Shown here one piece after another: positions 1 through 5,466 of a stretch of DNA of 5,466 nucleotides (position 1 is the first letter of the stretch; every line of letters begins with the position of its first letter). This DNA is from Acidobacteriota bacterium. Its GTDB lineage: Bacteria > Acidobacteriota > Holophagae > Thermotomaculales > Thermotomaculaceae. Made by a program: the position numbers and the translations under genes. The stretch covers positions 1 to 5,466 of the forward strand of contig JAMOUY010000381.1 in the NCBI GenBank assembly GCA_027067895.1, given 5' to 3'. The notes below the pieces were generated by a model. It saw nothing but the letters and a program-made list of their open reading frames with translations, made no database searches and was not told the DNA's origin.

Positions 1-2
1 TT

Positions 3-116
3 CTTGCTTATTACGGCATAACTTTTCCTTTGAAACTTTCTTTGGCTTTAATAATGAATCTTGACAGAATGAAAAGTTTGAAAAACGCAATAAAACGGAG
101 ACTGAAAAAAGCATGA
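3..116 (+). CDS. 3' end of an upstream gene, probable polytopic membrane protein (partial)
   Basis: Open from the left edge of the window to TGA at 114-116, giving about 37 C-terminal residues. The tail has a hydrophobic stretch (AYYGITFPLKLSLALIM, with only one lysine) and then a strongly basic end (RMKSLKNAIKRRLKKA). This is what the last membrane helix and cytoplasmic tail of an inner-membrane protein look like. The stop overlaps the start of the next gene as ATGA (113-116), a usual sign of translational coupling within an operon. The other two plus frames here are broken by stops, so this is the coding frame. A Wzx-type flippase or another polysaccharide membrane protein would fit the neighbours, but too little is visible to name the family, and the function is inference only. 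Confidence 0.6.
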   Translation, partial: LAYYGITFPLKLSLALIMNLDRMKSLKNAIKRRLKKA

Positions 117-973
117 GTTTTAAAACAAACATATTTAAGAGACCTAATTTTTTTGCTGTTGATATAATAGAATTGTTGAAAAAGCATAATAAACTTAACC
201 TTATTAAAAAGAATTATTTTTTAAAAGATAATTTGGTGGAAATCCATTCTGCATTTGTTGTGGAGTTGGTGGATTATTTGAAACTCTTTAAGAGCGCAAA
301 AGAAAGTCATTTTGTTTTAGGAGAGGCAAGTGTTAGTTATTTGTATTCGTTTAAAGCGGCGAAGGAGATATATAAATTTAATCCCGATGCAAAAATTCTG
401 GCAATTCTTAGAGACCCTATTGAAAGAGCGTATTCGCATTATATAATGGATTTAAGGGACGGATTGACTACGGGCAAGGATTTTGTCAATGAAGTATTGA
501 ATGATTTTAAAAAGGCGGAAAAAGGGTGGGGGATTTCTCATTTGTATGTTGAACTAGGCTTATATTATAATCAATTGAAAAGATATTTGGATATTTTCCC
601 TAAGCGAAATGTAAAAATAGTACTTTTTGAAGAATTGAAAAGCAATGCTGAAAAAACGATTAGAGAAATTTTTGAATTTTTAGGAATCAATCCAAATGTT
701 GAAATTAATTTTGAAAAGAAAGAAAATGTTGGAGTTGTGCCTCAAAATTTGGTTTTGAATAAGTTTGTTCAAAAAATAAGAAAGAGGATGTCTCCTCATA
801 TTCCTAAATTTTTGAGAACCAAGGTTAAAGGTTTTTATAAAAAAGTTCTTTTTCAGGAAAAACCCAAGTTGACATCCCGACAAAGGAAAATTTTAATGCC
901 ATTTTTTAAAGAGGATATTGAAAAAACTCAAAAATTGATAAACAGGGATTTGTCGGATTGGTTGAAGGTTTGA
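113..973 (+). CDS. PAPS-dependent sulfotransferase-like protein lacking the N-terminal 5'-phosphosulfate loop
   Basis: The 286-residue product resembles bacterial carbohydrate sulfotransferases (Sulfotransfer_1/3 type), which move sulfate from PAPS to a glycan in the cytoplasm. Visible in order: a KRPNFFAVDI segment (9-18) matching the family's KEPxFFxxDI region; GEAS (70-73); the 3'-phosphate-binding motif LRDPIERAYSHY (99-110), with Arg100 and Ser108 as the expected ligands; GWGISHLYVELGLYY (138-152); VKIVLFEEL (167-175); and a C-terminal EDIEKTQKLINRDLSDWL (267-284) typical of these enzymes. The family normally has PKSGTTSL some 20-30 residues before KEPxFF. Here the protein starts 8 residues before that region, so the loop is absent. 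The start is fixed by the ATGA overlap with the upstream gene and a GGAG 12 nt upstream. An in-frame TGA at 62-64 with no other start codon after it excludes a longer form. PAPS catalysis is therefore doubtful. It may be a decayed enzyme or one with another role. Confidence 0.85.
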   Translation: MSFKTNIFKRPNFFAVDIIELLKKHNKLNLIKKNYFLKDNLVEIHSAFVVELVDYLKLFKSAKESHFVLGEASVSYLYSFKAAKEIYKFNPDAKILAILRDPIERAYSHYIMDLRDGLTTGKDFVNEVLNDFKKAEKGWGISHLYVELGLYYNQLKRYLDIFPKRNVKIVLFEELKSNAEKTIREIFEFLGINPNVEINFEKKENVGVVPQNLVLNKFVQKIRKRMSPHIPKFLRTKVKGFYKKVLFQEKPKLTSRQRKILMPFFKEDIEKTQKLINRDLSDWLKV

Positions 974-983
974 GTTGAGAAAT

Positions 984-990
984 AAAGGAG
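984..990 (+). promoter_or_regulatory. Shine-Dalgarno AAAGGAG that fixes the glycosyltransferase start
   Basis: AAAGGAG lies 8 nt before ATG 999. An earlier in-frame TTG at 975 has no ribosome site at a proper distance and would put this motif inside the coding region, so ATG 999 is preferred. Confidence 0.8.
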
Positions 991-998
991 TAAGCGGT

Positions 999-2174
999 AT
1001 GGAAAGGAAAAAGTTGAAAGTTGCGGTTATTGAGCCTATCGGAGGCCACGGCGGAAATGAATTTTATGATTTCGGAATTTGTGAGTCGGTTGCTTTGTCA
1101 AATGACGTGAAATTTTATACCTGCGACGAAACGGTTTTGCATGAAAATGCGGAAGTTAAAACAGAGGTTATCAAGTGTTATAAGGGTATTTACGGCAATG
1201 CTCCGAAGTTTGTCAGAGGCTTTAACTATCTTAAAGGAATTTTTTGTTCTTTGTTTTCCTGCTTGAAAAACAAAACGGATATTGTTCATTTGCACGCTTA
1301 CGGTTTTTCTTTTTTTGAAAGTTTGAGTATCCGCCTGTTTAAACTGGCGGGGTTCAAAGTTATTGTTACGGTGCACGATATTGAGCCTTTTGATAGATTC
1401 GGGAGCGAGATAAACATAAATTACAATAAATTTTTGAAACCTGCGGATGTTATTATTGTTCACACCGATTTTTCAATTGAATGTCTGTCAAAGATTTTAA
1501 ATGAGGAAAACAGAAAGAAACTCAGAAAGGTAAAAAGCGGGGATTTGGATTTTGTTTACAACAAAGACATTCCTATGGACGAAGCAAGAAAAGCGTTGTC
1601 CCTTCCTTTGGATAAAAAACTTATTCTTTTTTTCGGACAGATAAAAAAAGTAAAAGGCGTTGATTTGCTTATAAACGCTTTTAACAGAATTGCCCGGGAA
1701 AATCCCGATTTGGATTTGGTAATTGCCGGAAGGCCGTGGAAAGTTGATATTAACGAGTATCTGAAATTGATTGAAGAGGATGTGAAAAATCGTATTCATT
1801 TGAGGCTGAATTATATTCCGAATGAAGAAGTCCCTCTTTATTTTAAAGCATGCGACATAACCGTTTTGCCGTATAGAAAGATTTACAACAGCAGTGTTAT
1901 TTTAAGGGCGTTTGATTACGGATGTGCGGTAATTGCTTCCGATTTGCCGACTTTTAAAGAGTTTGTCATTGACGGGGAAAACGGCTTGCTTTTCAAGTCG
2001 GAAGACGTTGAAGACTTGATTGATAAAATCAATTTTATTTTTGAAAACGAAGGGATGATTGAAAGATTTAAGAAAAACGCGAAACTTTTTGTTGAGGAAA
2101 ATTTTTCAAGGGAAATTATTAACAGGCAGATGAATGAAATATTTGATTTGGTGCTAAACAACCGTTTAAAATAG
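999..2174 (+). CDS. GT4-type (GT-B fold) glycosyltransferase
   Basis: The 391-residue product is probably a cytoplasmic, membrane-associated retaining glycosyltransferase that adds one sugar to a lipid-linked repeat unit. The N-terminal acceptor domain opens with VAVIEPIGGHGGNEFYDFG (8-26), a glycine-rich loop seen in polysaccharide-cluster GT4 enzymes. DIVHLHAYG (94-102) and VTVHDIEPFDRFG (123-135) follow, with His126 in the usual active-site strand. The C-terminal nucleotide-sugar domain begins near 205: LILFFGQIKKVKG (208-220), LDLVIAGRPW (238-247), ITVLPYRKIYNSSVILRAFDYG (287-308) and DGENGLLF (325-332). The classic E-x7-E donor motif is not conserved. Its second Glu is replaced by Arg303, and the region has the PY..(Y)(N)S..(I)L.A form of a GT4 subgroup. 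Length is normal for the family. The gene starts 25 nt after the sulfotransferase stop. The sugar and linkage cannot be predicted. Confidence 0.9.
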   Translation: MERKKLKVAVIEPIGGHGGNEFYDFGICESVALSNDVKFYTCDETVLHENAEVKTEVIKCYKGIYGNAPKFVRGFNYLKGIFCSLFSCLKNKTDIVHLHAYGFSFFESLSIRLFKLAGFKVIVTVHDIEPFDRFGSEININYNKFLKPADVIIVHTDFSIECLSKILNEENRKKLRKVKSGDLDFVYNKDIPMDEARKALSLPLDKKLILFFGQIKKVKGVDLLINAFNRIARENPDLDLVIAGRPWKVDINEYLKLIEEDVKNRIHLRLNYIPNEEVPLYFKACDITVLPYRKIYNSSVILRAFDYGCAVIASDLPTFKEFVIDGENGLLFKSEDVEDLIDKINFIFENEGMIERFKKNAKLFVEENFSREIINRQMNEIFDLVLNNRLK

Positions 2175-2186
2175 TTTTTAAGTTGC

Positions 2187-2192
2187 AGAGGA
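2187..2192 (+). promoter_or_regulatory. Shine-Dalgarno AGAGGA for the DUF1972 glycosyltransferase
   Basis: AGAGGA sits 7 nt before ATG 2200, inside the 25-nt gap after the previous stop codon. It supports that start and independent ribosome entry within the operon. Confidence 0.7.
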
Positions 2193-2199
2193 ATTTATT

Positions 2200-3294
2200 A
2201 TGAAGATAGCCATTTTGGGGACAAGGGGAATACCGAATAAGTACGGCGGATTTGAGCAGTGTGCTGAAAAATTGTCTGAAAGATGGGTGAAAAAAGGACA
2301 CGATGTGGTTGTTTACAATCCCGATATTCACGAGTATTCAAAAGATGAATGGAAAGGCGTTAAGATAAAACGAATTTTTTCAAAGGAAGACAGGTTGGGA
2401 ATTTGGGGGACTTTTGCTTACGATTACCTCTGCCTGAAAGATGCCGTGAAATCGGATTTTGACGTAATTTTGAATTTGGGCTACGTTCCTTCCGCTCTTT
2501 TTTTCGGTTTGAGGAAAAAGGCAAATTCTGTTTTTTTTACCAATATGGACGGGCTTGAATGGAAAAGGCAAAAGTGGGGCAGTCTGCTTAAAAAGTTTAT
2601 TAAATTTTGCGAAAAAAGGGCGATAAAATTCAGCGATTGTTTGATTTGCGATAATCCGGGAATAGAGGATTTTTACAAAAGCAAAACAGACGGAAAAACG
2701 GTTTATATTCCCTACGGAGCGGAAATTTTTGAAAATCCCCAAAAAGAAGTTTTGGAAGATTACGGCGTTTCGCCGAAGAATTATTATCTTTTGATTGCGA
2801 GGCTTGAACCGGAAAACAATATTGAAATGATTTTGGAAGGCTATGTTTCGGCAAATTCAAAAGAGCCGTTTTTGGTTGTAGGGAATTATAAAACAAAATA
2901 CGGTAAGTTTTTGAAAGAAAAGTTTGAAAAATCCGGAAATATCAGGTTTTTGGGCGGAATTTACGATTACGACAAGTTAAGCACTTTGAGAATGTTTGCA
3001 AAACTTTATTTTCACGGCCATTCTGTTGGCGGGACAAATCCGTCTCTTCTTGAAGCAATGGCGTCGGGCGCTTTGATTGCCGCGCATAATAACCCGTTTA
3101 ACAGGTATGTGCTTGGAGAAAACGGATTTTATTTTTCATCAAAGGAAGATGTATCCCGTGTTTTGGCTGAGTTTGACGAAGGGAAAAGGGATAAGTTTGT
3201 TCGGGAAAATAAAAATAGGATTTTGGAAGAATTTAACTGGGACAGTGTGGCACAAAGTTATTTGGACGTGTTTGAATCAACGGCTGTTTTGTAG
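2200..3294 (+). CDS. DUF1972-type GT4 glycosyltransferase (rhamnosyltransferase-like)
   Basis: The 364-residue product begins with MKIAILGTRGIPNKYGGFE (1-19), the hallmark of the DUF1972 N-terminal domain found in capsule and O-antigen glycosyltransferases. Characterised members include the pneumococcal rhamnosyltransferase WchF/Cps2T. Other family landmarks are NMDGLEWKRQKWG (115-127), SDCLICDNPGIEDFY (145-159), YIPYGAE (169-175), LLIARLEPENNIEMILEGY (197-215) and HGHSVGGTNPSLLEAMASGA (272-291), where Glu285 is the conserved donor-site Glu. The chain ends NWDSVAQSYLDVFES (346-360), like complete homologues, so the C-terminus looks native. Length is normal. The enzyme would act in the cytoplasm on a polyprenol-linked acceptor after the initiating transferase. 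Rhamnose as donor is suggested by the family but not shown by the sequence. Its last 37 nt overlap the 3' end of the convergent gene. Confidence 0.92.
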   Translation: MKIAILGTRGIPNKYGGFEQCAEKLSERWVKKGHDVVVYNPDIHEYSKDEWKGVKIKRIFSKEDRLGIWGTFAYDYLCLKDAVKSDFDVILNLGYVPSALFFGLRKKANSVFFTNMDGLEWKRQKWGSLLKKFIKFCEKRAIKFSDCLICDNPGIEDFYKSKTDGKTVYIPYGAEIFENPQKEVLEDYGVSPKNYYLLIARLEPENNIEMILEGYVSANSKEPFLVVGNYKTKYGKFLKEKFEKSGNIRFLGGIYDYDKLSTLRMFAKLYFHGHSVGGTNPSLLEAMASGALIAAHNNPFNRYVLGENGFYFSSKEDVSRVLAEFDEGKRDKFVRENKNRILEEFNWDSVAQSYLDVFESTAVL

Positions 3295-4892
3295 TTTTCG
3301 TTTTCTGTTTGTTTGCTTGGAATTTCCTTAAAAATCGCTTTTTTGAACAAATAAATTATCATGGCAAATATAAATGTGTTTTTGTTTAATCCGTATTGAA
3401 CGGAAAAAAGACAGATGTTTATTATTGAGAAGAGAATTAGTATGTCTGTCGGGCTTGGAAAGATAAGTATTAGGTTTTTTTTCAAAAATACCCTGTAAAA
3501 GAAAAACGGGAAAGCGATGATTAGCAGAGCAAATATTACAGGCTGAAAATTTGCGGAAAGAATAAAGAAAACGGCGAGAAAATCAATCCAAAAACTTATG
3601 AAAAAGCGGTTTTTGCTTTCGGTTTTTAAGATTTTTGCGGAAGAGATGAGGCATAAGTATGTAAAAATCAGTAAAATATAAAGGTTTTTCATTTCTTTCG
3701 GCGCGGAATGGTTTTTAAAGGCGACGTATAAAGATACCGTGTAAAAAACTGCGAAAGAAATTTTTACAATAAAAAGATGCATTTTTTCTTTATTGTTTAA
3801 ATGGGTGATTTTTTCTTTTAATTTGTTTGTAAATTCATTGAATTTGTTGATTTTTTGGTCCACTTTGCTTTTTTCAAAGGCGTAAATAATTATCCAAAAC
3901 AGAAAAATAAGGGAAAGAGATATGACAATTCCTTTCAAAAGGTTTTTTGATTTGGCGTTTACGGCTATTGTGGTGAATATTCCGGAAAGAATGTAAAATA
4001 TAATCAAGGCCTGATTGTGTGAAAATTTTAAAAGAATCAATTTGTGGTGTATATGCTTTTTGTCAGGCGTTTTCAAGGGGTTTTGTTTTTTTAAAATTCT
4101 TCTGACAAACGCGGCAACGGTGTCTATTACCGGAATAAGTACGAAAAGGGAAGGAAAGATTACGGAAATAATTGTTCCCGTTTTATAGGAAATATTAAGA
4201 GACAAAATCGCCAGATTGAAGCCTAAAAGCAGGCTTCCCGAGTCTCCCAAAAAAATGATTGCTTTGGGAAGGTTGAAGGAAAGAAAAGAGACAAGGCTTC
4301 CGAAGAAAATTGACGCAACTATTGCGGCAAAGGTGTAATTTTTATTTAAAGCGATTAAAATTATTCCGCCGAAGGCAAAAAGAGCGATTCCCGATGCAAG
4401 TCCGTCCATTCCATCAATAAGATTTATGGCGTTTGTTACTCCGATTATCCAAAGGTAGGTAAGAATTATTGACGCAAATTCCAAATTCCAAAATCCTGTG
4501 TAATTTCCGCCTATCTTAAATCTTATTCCGCAGGCAAATATAATAATTGATGCGGCAACAAACTGCGATATTAATTTTGTTGTTGCTTTGAGATTAAGTT
4601 TGTCATCGGCAAATCCCGTTAAAAATATTAGGGTATTTGCAAGCAAAAAGGGAAGAAAATAGTCATAATTCCAGAGTTTTGTAAAGATTGATAGAGTTAT
4701 AAAAGATGAAAATATGGCTATTCCTCCTGTGCGCGGAATAGGGTTTTTGTGGATTTTCCTTTCATCGGGATGGTCGTATATGTTGTATTTTTTTGCGGTG
4801 TTTAGTGAGAGAATTACAAAAAAACACGTTAAGATTACGGAAAAAAGAATTATATATCCGAACAAAAGCAACTCCGAATTTTTTTTATACAT
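3258..4892 (-). CDS. WecA/TagO-like undecaprenyl-phosphate HexNAc-1-phosphate transferase with long membrane C-terminal extension
   Basis: The 544-residue polytopic membrane protein belongs to the MraY/WecA (glycosyltransferase family 4, PNPT) superfamily. These enzymes transfer HexNAc-1-phosphate from UDP-HexNAc to undecaprenyl phosphate and so start glycan assembly. All catalytic landmarks are present: HPDERKIHKNPIPRTGGIAI (41-60), FADDKLNLKATTKL (94-107) with Asp96/Asp97, NAINLIDGMDGLASG (154-168), FLGDSGSLLLG (214-224) with Asp217, PVIDT (254-258) and the HIHHKL loop (280-285), which fits the WecA/TagO branch rather than MraY. About eleven membrane segments fill residues 1-338. Ordinary WecA/TagO proteins stop near 320-380. 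Here a Lys-rich linker (about 340-371) leads to roughly six further hydrophobic segments (373-516) and a polar tail with no recognised domain. ATG 4892 is the only usable start, since an in-frame TGA lies at 4917-4919, but no Shine-Dalgarno precedes it. The donor sugar is unknown. Confidence 0.93.
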   Translation of the reverse strand: MYKKNSELLLFGYIILFSVILTCFFVILSLNTAKKYNIYDHPDERKIHKNPIPRTGGIAIFSSFITLSIFTKLWNYDYFLPFLLANTLIFLTGFADDKLNLKATTKLISQFVAASIIIFACGIRFKIGGNYTGFWNLEFASIILTYLWIIGVTNAINLIDGMDGLASGIALFAFGGIILIALNKNYTFAAIVASIFFGSLVSFLSFNLPKAIIFLGDSGSLLLGFNLAILSLNISYKTGTIISVIFPSLFVLIPVIDTVAAFVRRILKKQNPLKTPDKKHIHHKLILLKFSHNQALIIFYILSGIFTTIAVNAKSKNLLKGIVISLSLIFLFWIIIYAFEKSKVDQKINKFNEFTNKLKEKITHLNNKEKMHLFIVKISFAVFYTVSLYVAFKNHSAPKEMKNLYILLIFTYLCLISSAKILKTESKNRFFISFWIDFLAVFFILSANFQPVIFALLIIAFPFFFYRVFLKKNLILIFPSPTDILILFSIINICLFSVQYGLNKNTFIFAMIIYLFKKAIFKEIPSKQTENENYKTAVDSNTSK

Positions 4893-4897
4893 TTTTA

Positions 4898-4925
4898 ATA
4901 TTACTAAATTTTTTATTCAAATCAA
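4898..4925 (-). promoter_or_regulatory. Candidate sigma70-type promoter for the WecA-like gene
   Basis: On the minus strand TTGATT (4920-4925) and TAATAT (4898-4903) are separated by 16 bp. The -10 box ends only 5 nt before the ATG, so transcription would start at or next to the start codon and the mRNA would be leaderless. That agrees with the missing Shine-Dalgarno. The region is very AT-rich, so chance matches are likely. Confidence 0.35.
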
Positions 4926-4928
4926 TTA

Positions 4929-4957
4929 TTAACCTTAATTAATTAAAATGCTAAAAT
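4929..4957 (+). promoter_or_regulatory. Candidate sigma70-type promoter for the TMTC-like gene
   Basis: TTAACC (4929-4934, 4 of 6 matches to TTGACA) and TAAAAT (4952-4957, 5 of 6 matches to TATAAT) are 17 bp apart, which predicts a start near 4964 and a leader of about 22 nt containing the Shine-Dalgarno. It lies back to back with the minus-strand candidate, with the two -35 boxes 3 bp apart. The assignment rests on consensus matching in AT-rich DNA only. Confidence 0.4.
4935..4946. repeat. 12-bp perfect palindrome TTAATTAATTAA in the divergent intergenic region
   Basis: TTAATTAATTAA is its own reverse complement and lies between the -35 and -10 candidates of the rightward gene. It could be a regulator site, but a short A/T-only palindrome is expected often in DNA of this composition. 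Confidence 0.3.
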
Positions 4958-4973
4958 TATATATGTTTTGACG

Positions 4974-4980
4974 AAGGTGG
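4974..4980 (+). promoter_or_regulatory. Shine-Dalgarno AAGGTGG for the TMTC-like gene
   Basis: AAGGTGG, one mismatch from AAGGAGG, lies 5 nt before ATG 4986 and fixes the start of the partial gene. It contrasts with the opposite-strand gene, which has no such site. Confidence 0.75.
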
Positions 4981-4985
4981 GGATT

Positions 4986-5466
4986 ATGAAAGAAAATAAA
5001 AATAAAAACCTGAAAGTTTTTTTGTTGTATTTAGTAACGGCATTGATTATTTTTTCTCCCTCTTTGCCGGGTAAGTTTATTTTTGACGATTTCAGCGTAT
5101 TAAACAACGCCGAGTATATAGGTACGGTTAAAAATTATTTTTCCCGTTTCAAAAAGAGGAAGTTGCCTGTTAAAAACAAAGACAGTGTGGCATTTTGGGT
5201 GTTTTTTCTTTCGGAATATAAAATTTTCAGAGACAATCCGTTTTTTTATAAATTGGTGAATTTGATTTTTCATGTTTTGTCATCGTTTTTGCTTTTTCTT
5301 TTTTTGAGAAATCTTTTGGAGGCTAAGTTTCCGGAAGAAGATTTTACAGACAAAAAGCGAGAAAAACGTAATAAAAAAGGGAAAAAGGCAAAACGCAAAA
5401 ACGGAAACGAATTATCTTATAAGGAAATTTTTCCGTTTGTCGCATCTTTTTTGTTTCTTGTTCATC
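4986..5466 (+). CDS. N-terminal part of a TMTC-like GT-C membrane glycosyltransferase (partial, runs off the window)
   Basis: About 160 residues are visible with no stop before the window edge. Residues 9-27 form a first membrane helix or signal anchor. PGKFIFDDFSVLNN (28-41) then carries the acidic pair Asp34-Asp35 in the external loop, the position and form of the F-x-[FY]-D-D active-site motif of GT-C enzymes such as TMTC and PMT. NPFFYKLVNLIFHVLSSFLLF (84-104) matches the (F/Y)HLVNLLLHLLNA helix of TMTC-like proteins, and FPFVASFLFLVH (149-160) matches the next helix, which usually ends in HP. Such enzymes use polyprenol-linked sugar on the outer membrane face. Many bacterial members carry C-terminal TPRs, which would lie outside the window. 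A Lys/Arg-rich loop (about 122-141) is inserted between helices. The RP(L/V) motif common before the second helix is not obvious. It could also be a more general PMT_2-type transferase. Confidence 0.7.
   Translation, partial: MKENKNKNLKVFLLYLVTALIIFSPSLPGKFIFDDFSVLNNAEYIGTVKNYFSRFKKRKLPVKNKDSVAFWVFFLSEYKIFRDNPFFYKLVNLIFHVLSSFLLFLFLRNLLEAKFPEEDFTDKKREKRNKKGKKAKRKNGNELSYKEIFPFVASFLFLVH

Noticed and set aside
975..998. Longer form of the first glycosyltransferase from TTG 975
   Set aside because: The Shine-Dalgarno AAAGGAG at 984-990 would lie inside it, and homologous sequence begins only after ATG 999.
1098..2896. Several minus-strand frames of 70-121 residues opposite the two glycosyltransferases, plus one at 680-883 opposite the sulfotransferase
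   Set aside because: All lie antisense to strongly recognisable proteins, lack ribosome sites and show only Phe/Asn/Lys-rich shadow composition.
3319..3327. GGAATTTCC as a terminator hairpin after the DUF1972 glycosyltransferase
   Set aside because: The stem is only 4 bp with a 1-nt loop and lies inside the coding region of the opposite gene, so it cannot be supported as a terminator.
3077..3331. An 84-residue plus-strand frame overlapping the end of the DUF1972 glycosyltransferase
   Set aside because: It is out of frame with a well-conserved protein, and its product is an unremarkable Trp/Phe-rich sequence typical of frame-shifted AT-rich coding DNA.
4714..4932. A 72-residue plus-strand open frame antisense to the start of the WecA-like gene
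   Set aside because: It mirrors the conserved HPDERKIHKNPIPRTGG coding region, has no ribosome site and shows no family features; the minus-strand protein explains the sequence.
1..5466. tRNA, rRNA, CRISPR array, insertion sequence, attachment site or riboswitch
   Set aside because: No cloverleaf, regularly spaced repeats, transposase motifs or terminal inverted repeats were seen, and coding genes fill nearly all of the window; no gene-free stretch exceeds 93 bp.

Overview
The window is an AT-rich (roughly 30-40% GC by hand count) stretch of a bacterial cell-surface polysaccharide or glycoconjugate locus. All five genes that can be named, and probably the sixth fragment, belong to glycan assembly: a sulfotransferase-like protein, two GT-B glycosyltransferases, a WecA/TagO-type initiating sugar-phosphate transferase and the start of a TMTC-like GT-C membrane protein. 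I see no RNA gene, CRISPR array, insertion sequence or phage gene. The mix of genes suggests an uncultured or environmental low-GC bacterium that makes polyprenol-linked O-antigen-like glycans. I cannot assign a phylum from this sequence.

Layout. Positions 3-116 are the 3' end of an upstream gene whose product ends in a hydrophobic segment and a basic tail. Its stop overlaps (ATGA) the start of a 286-residue sulfotransferase-like gene at 113-973. Two GT4-type glycosyltransferases follow on the same strand, at 999-2174 and 2200-3294, each after a 25-nt gap with a good Shine-Dalgarno. These four probably form one transcription unit that continues from upstream. On the minus strand, 3258-4892 encodes a 544-residue WecA/TagO-like polyprenyl-phosphate HexNAc-1-phosphate transferase. 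It converges on the second glycosyltransferase gene, and the two overlap tail-to-tail by 37 nt. A 93-bp divergent intergenic region (4893-4985) separates it from a plus-strand gene that starts at 4986 and runs off the window.

How the genes would work together (inference from families). The WecA-like enzyme would load the first HexNAc-1-phosphate onto undecaprenyl phosphate. The two glycosyltransferases would extend the repeat unit from nucleotide sugars at the cytoplasmic face. The sulfotransferase, if active, would add sulfate to the glycan. The upstream membrane protein could be a flippase or polymerase. The TMTC-like protein would use lipid-linked sugar on the outer face of the membrane, possibly to glycosylate proteins.

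The most striking observation is that the sulfotransferase is an intact reading frame that begins just after the place where the family's PAPS 5'-phosphosulfate loop should be. That loop is not found in any frame of the 112 bases upstream. A base-composition step (about 28% to about 41% GC in sampled lines) lies at the boundary between this gene and the next, which suggests the locus is a mosaic.
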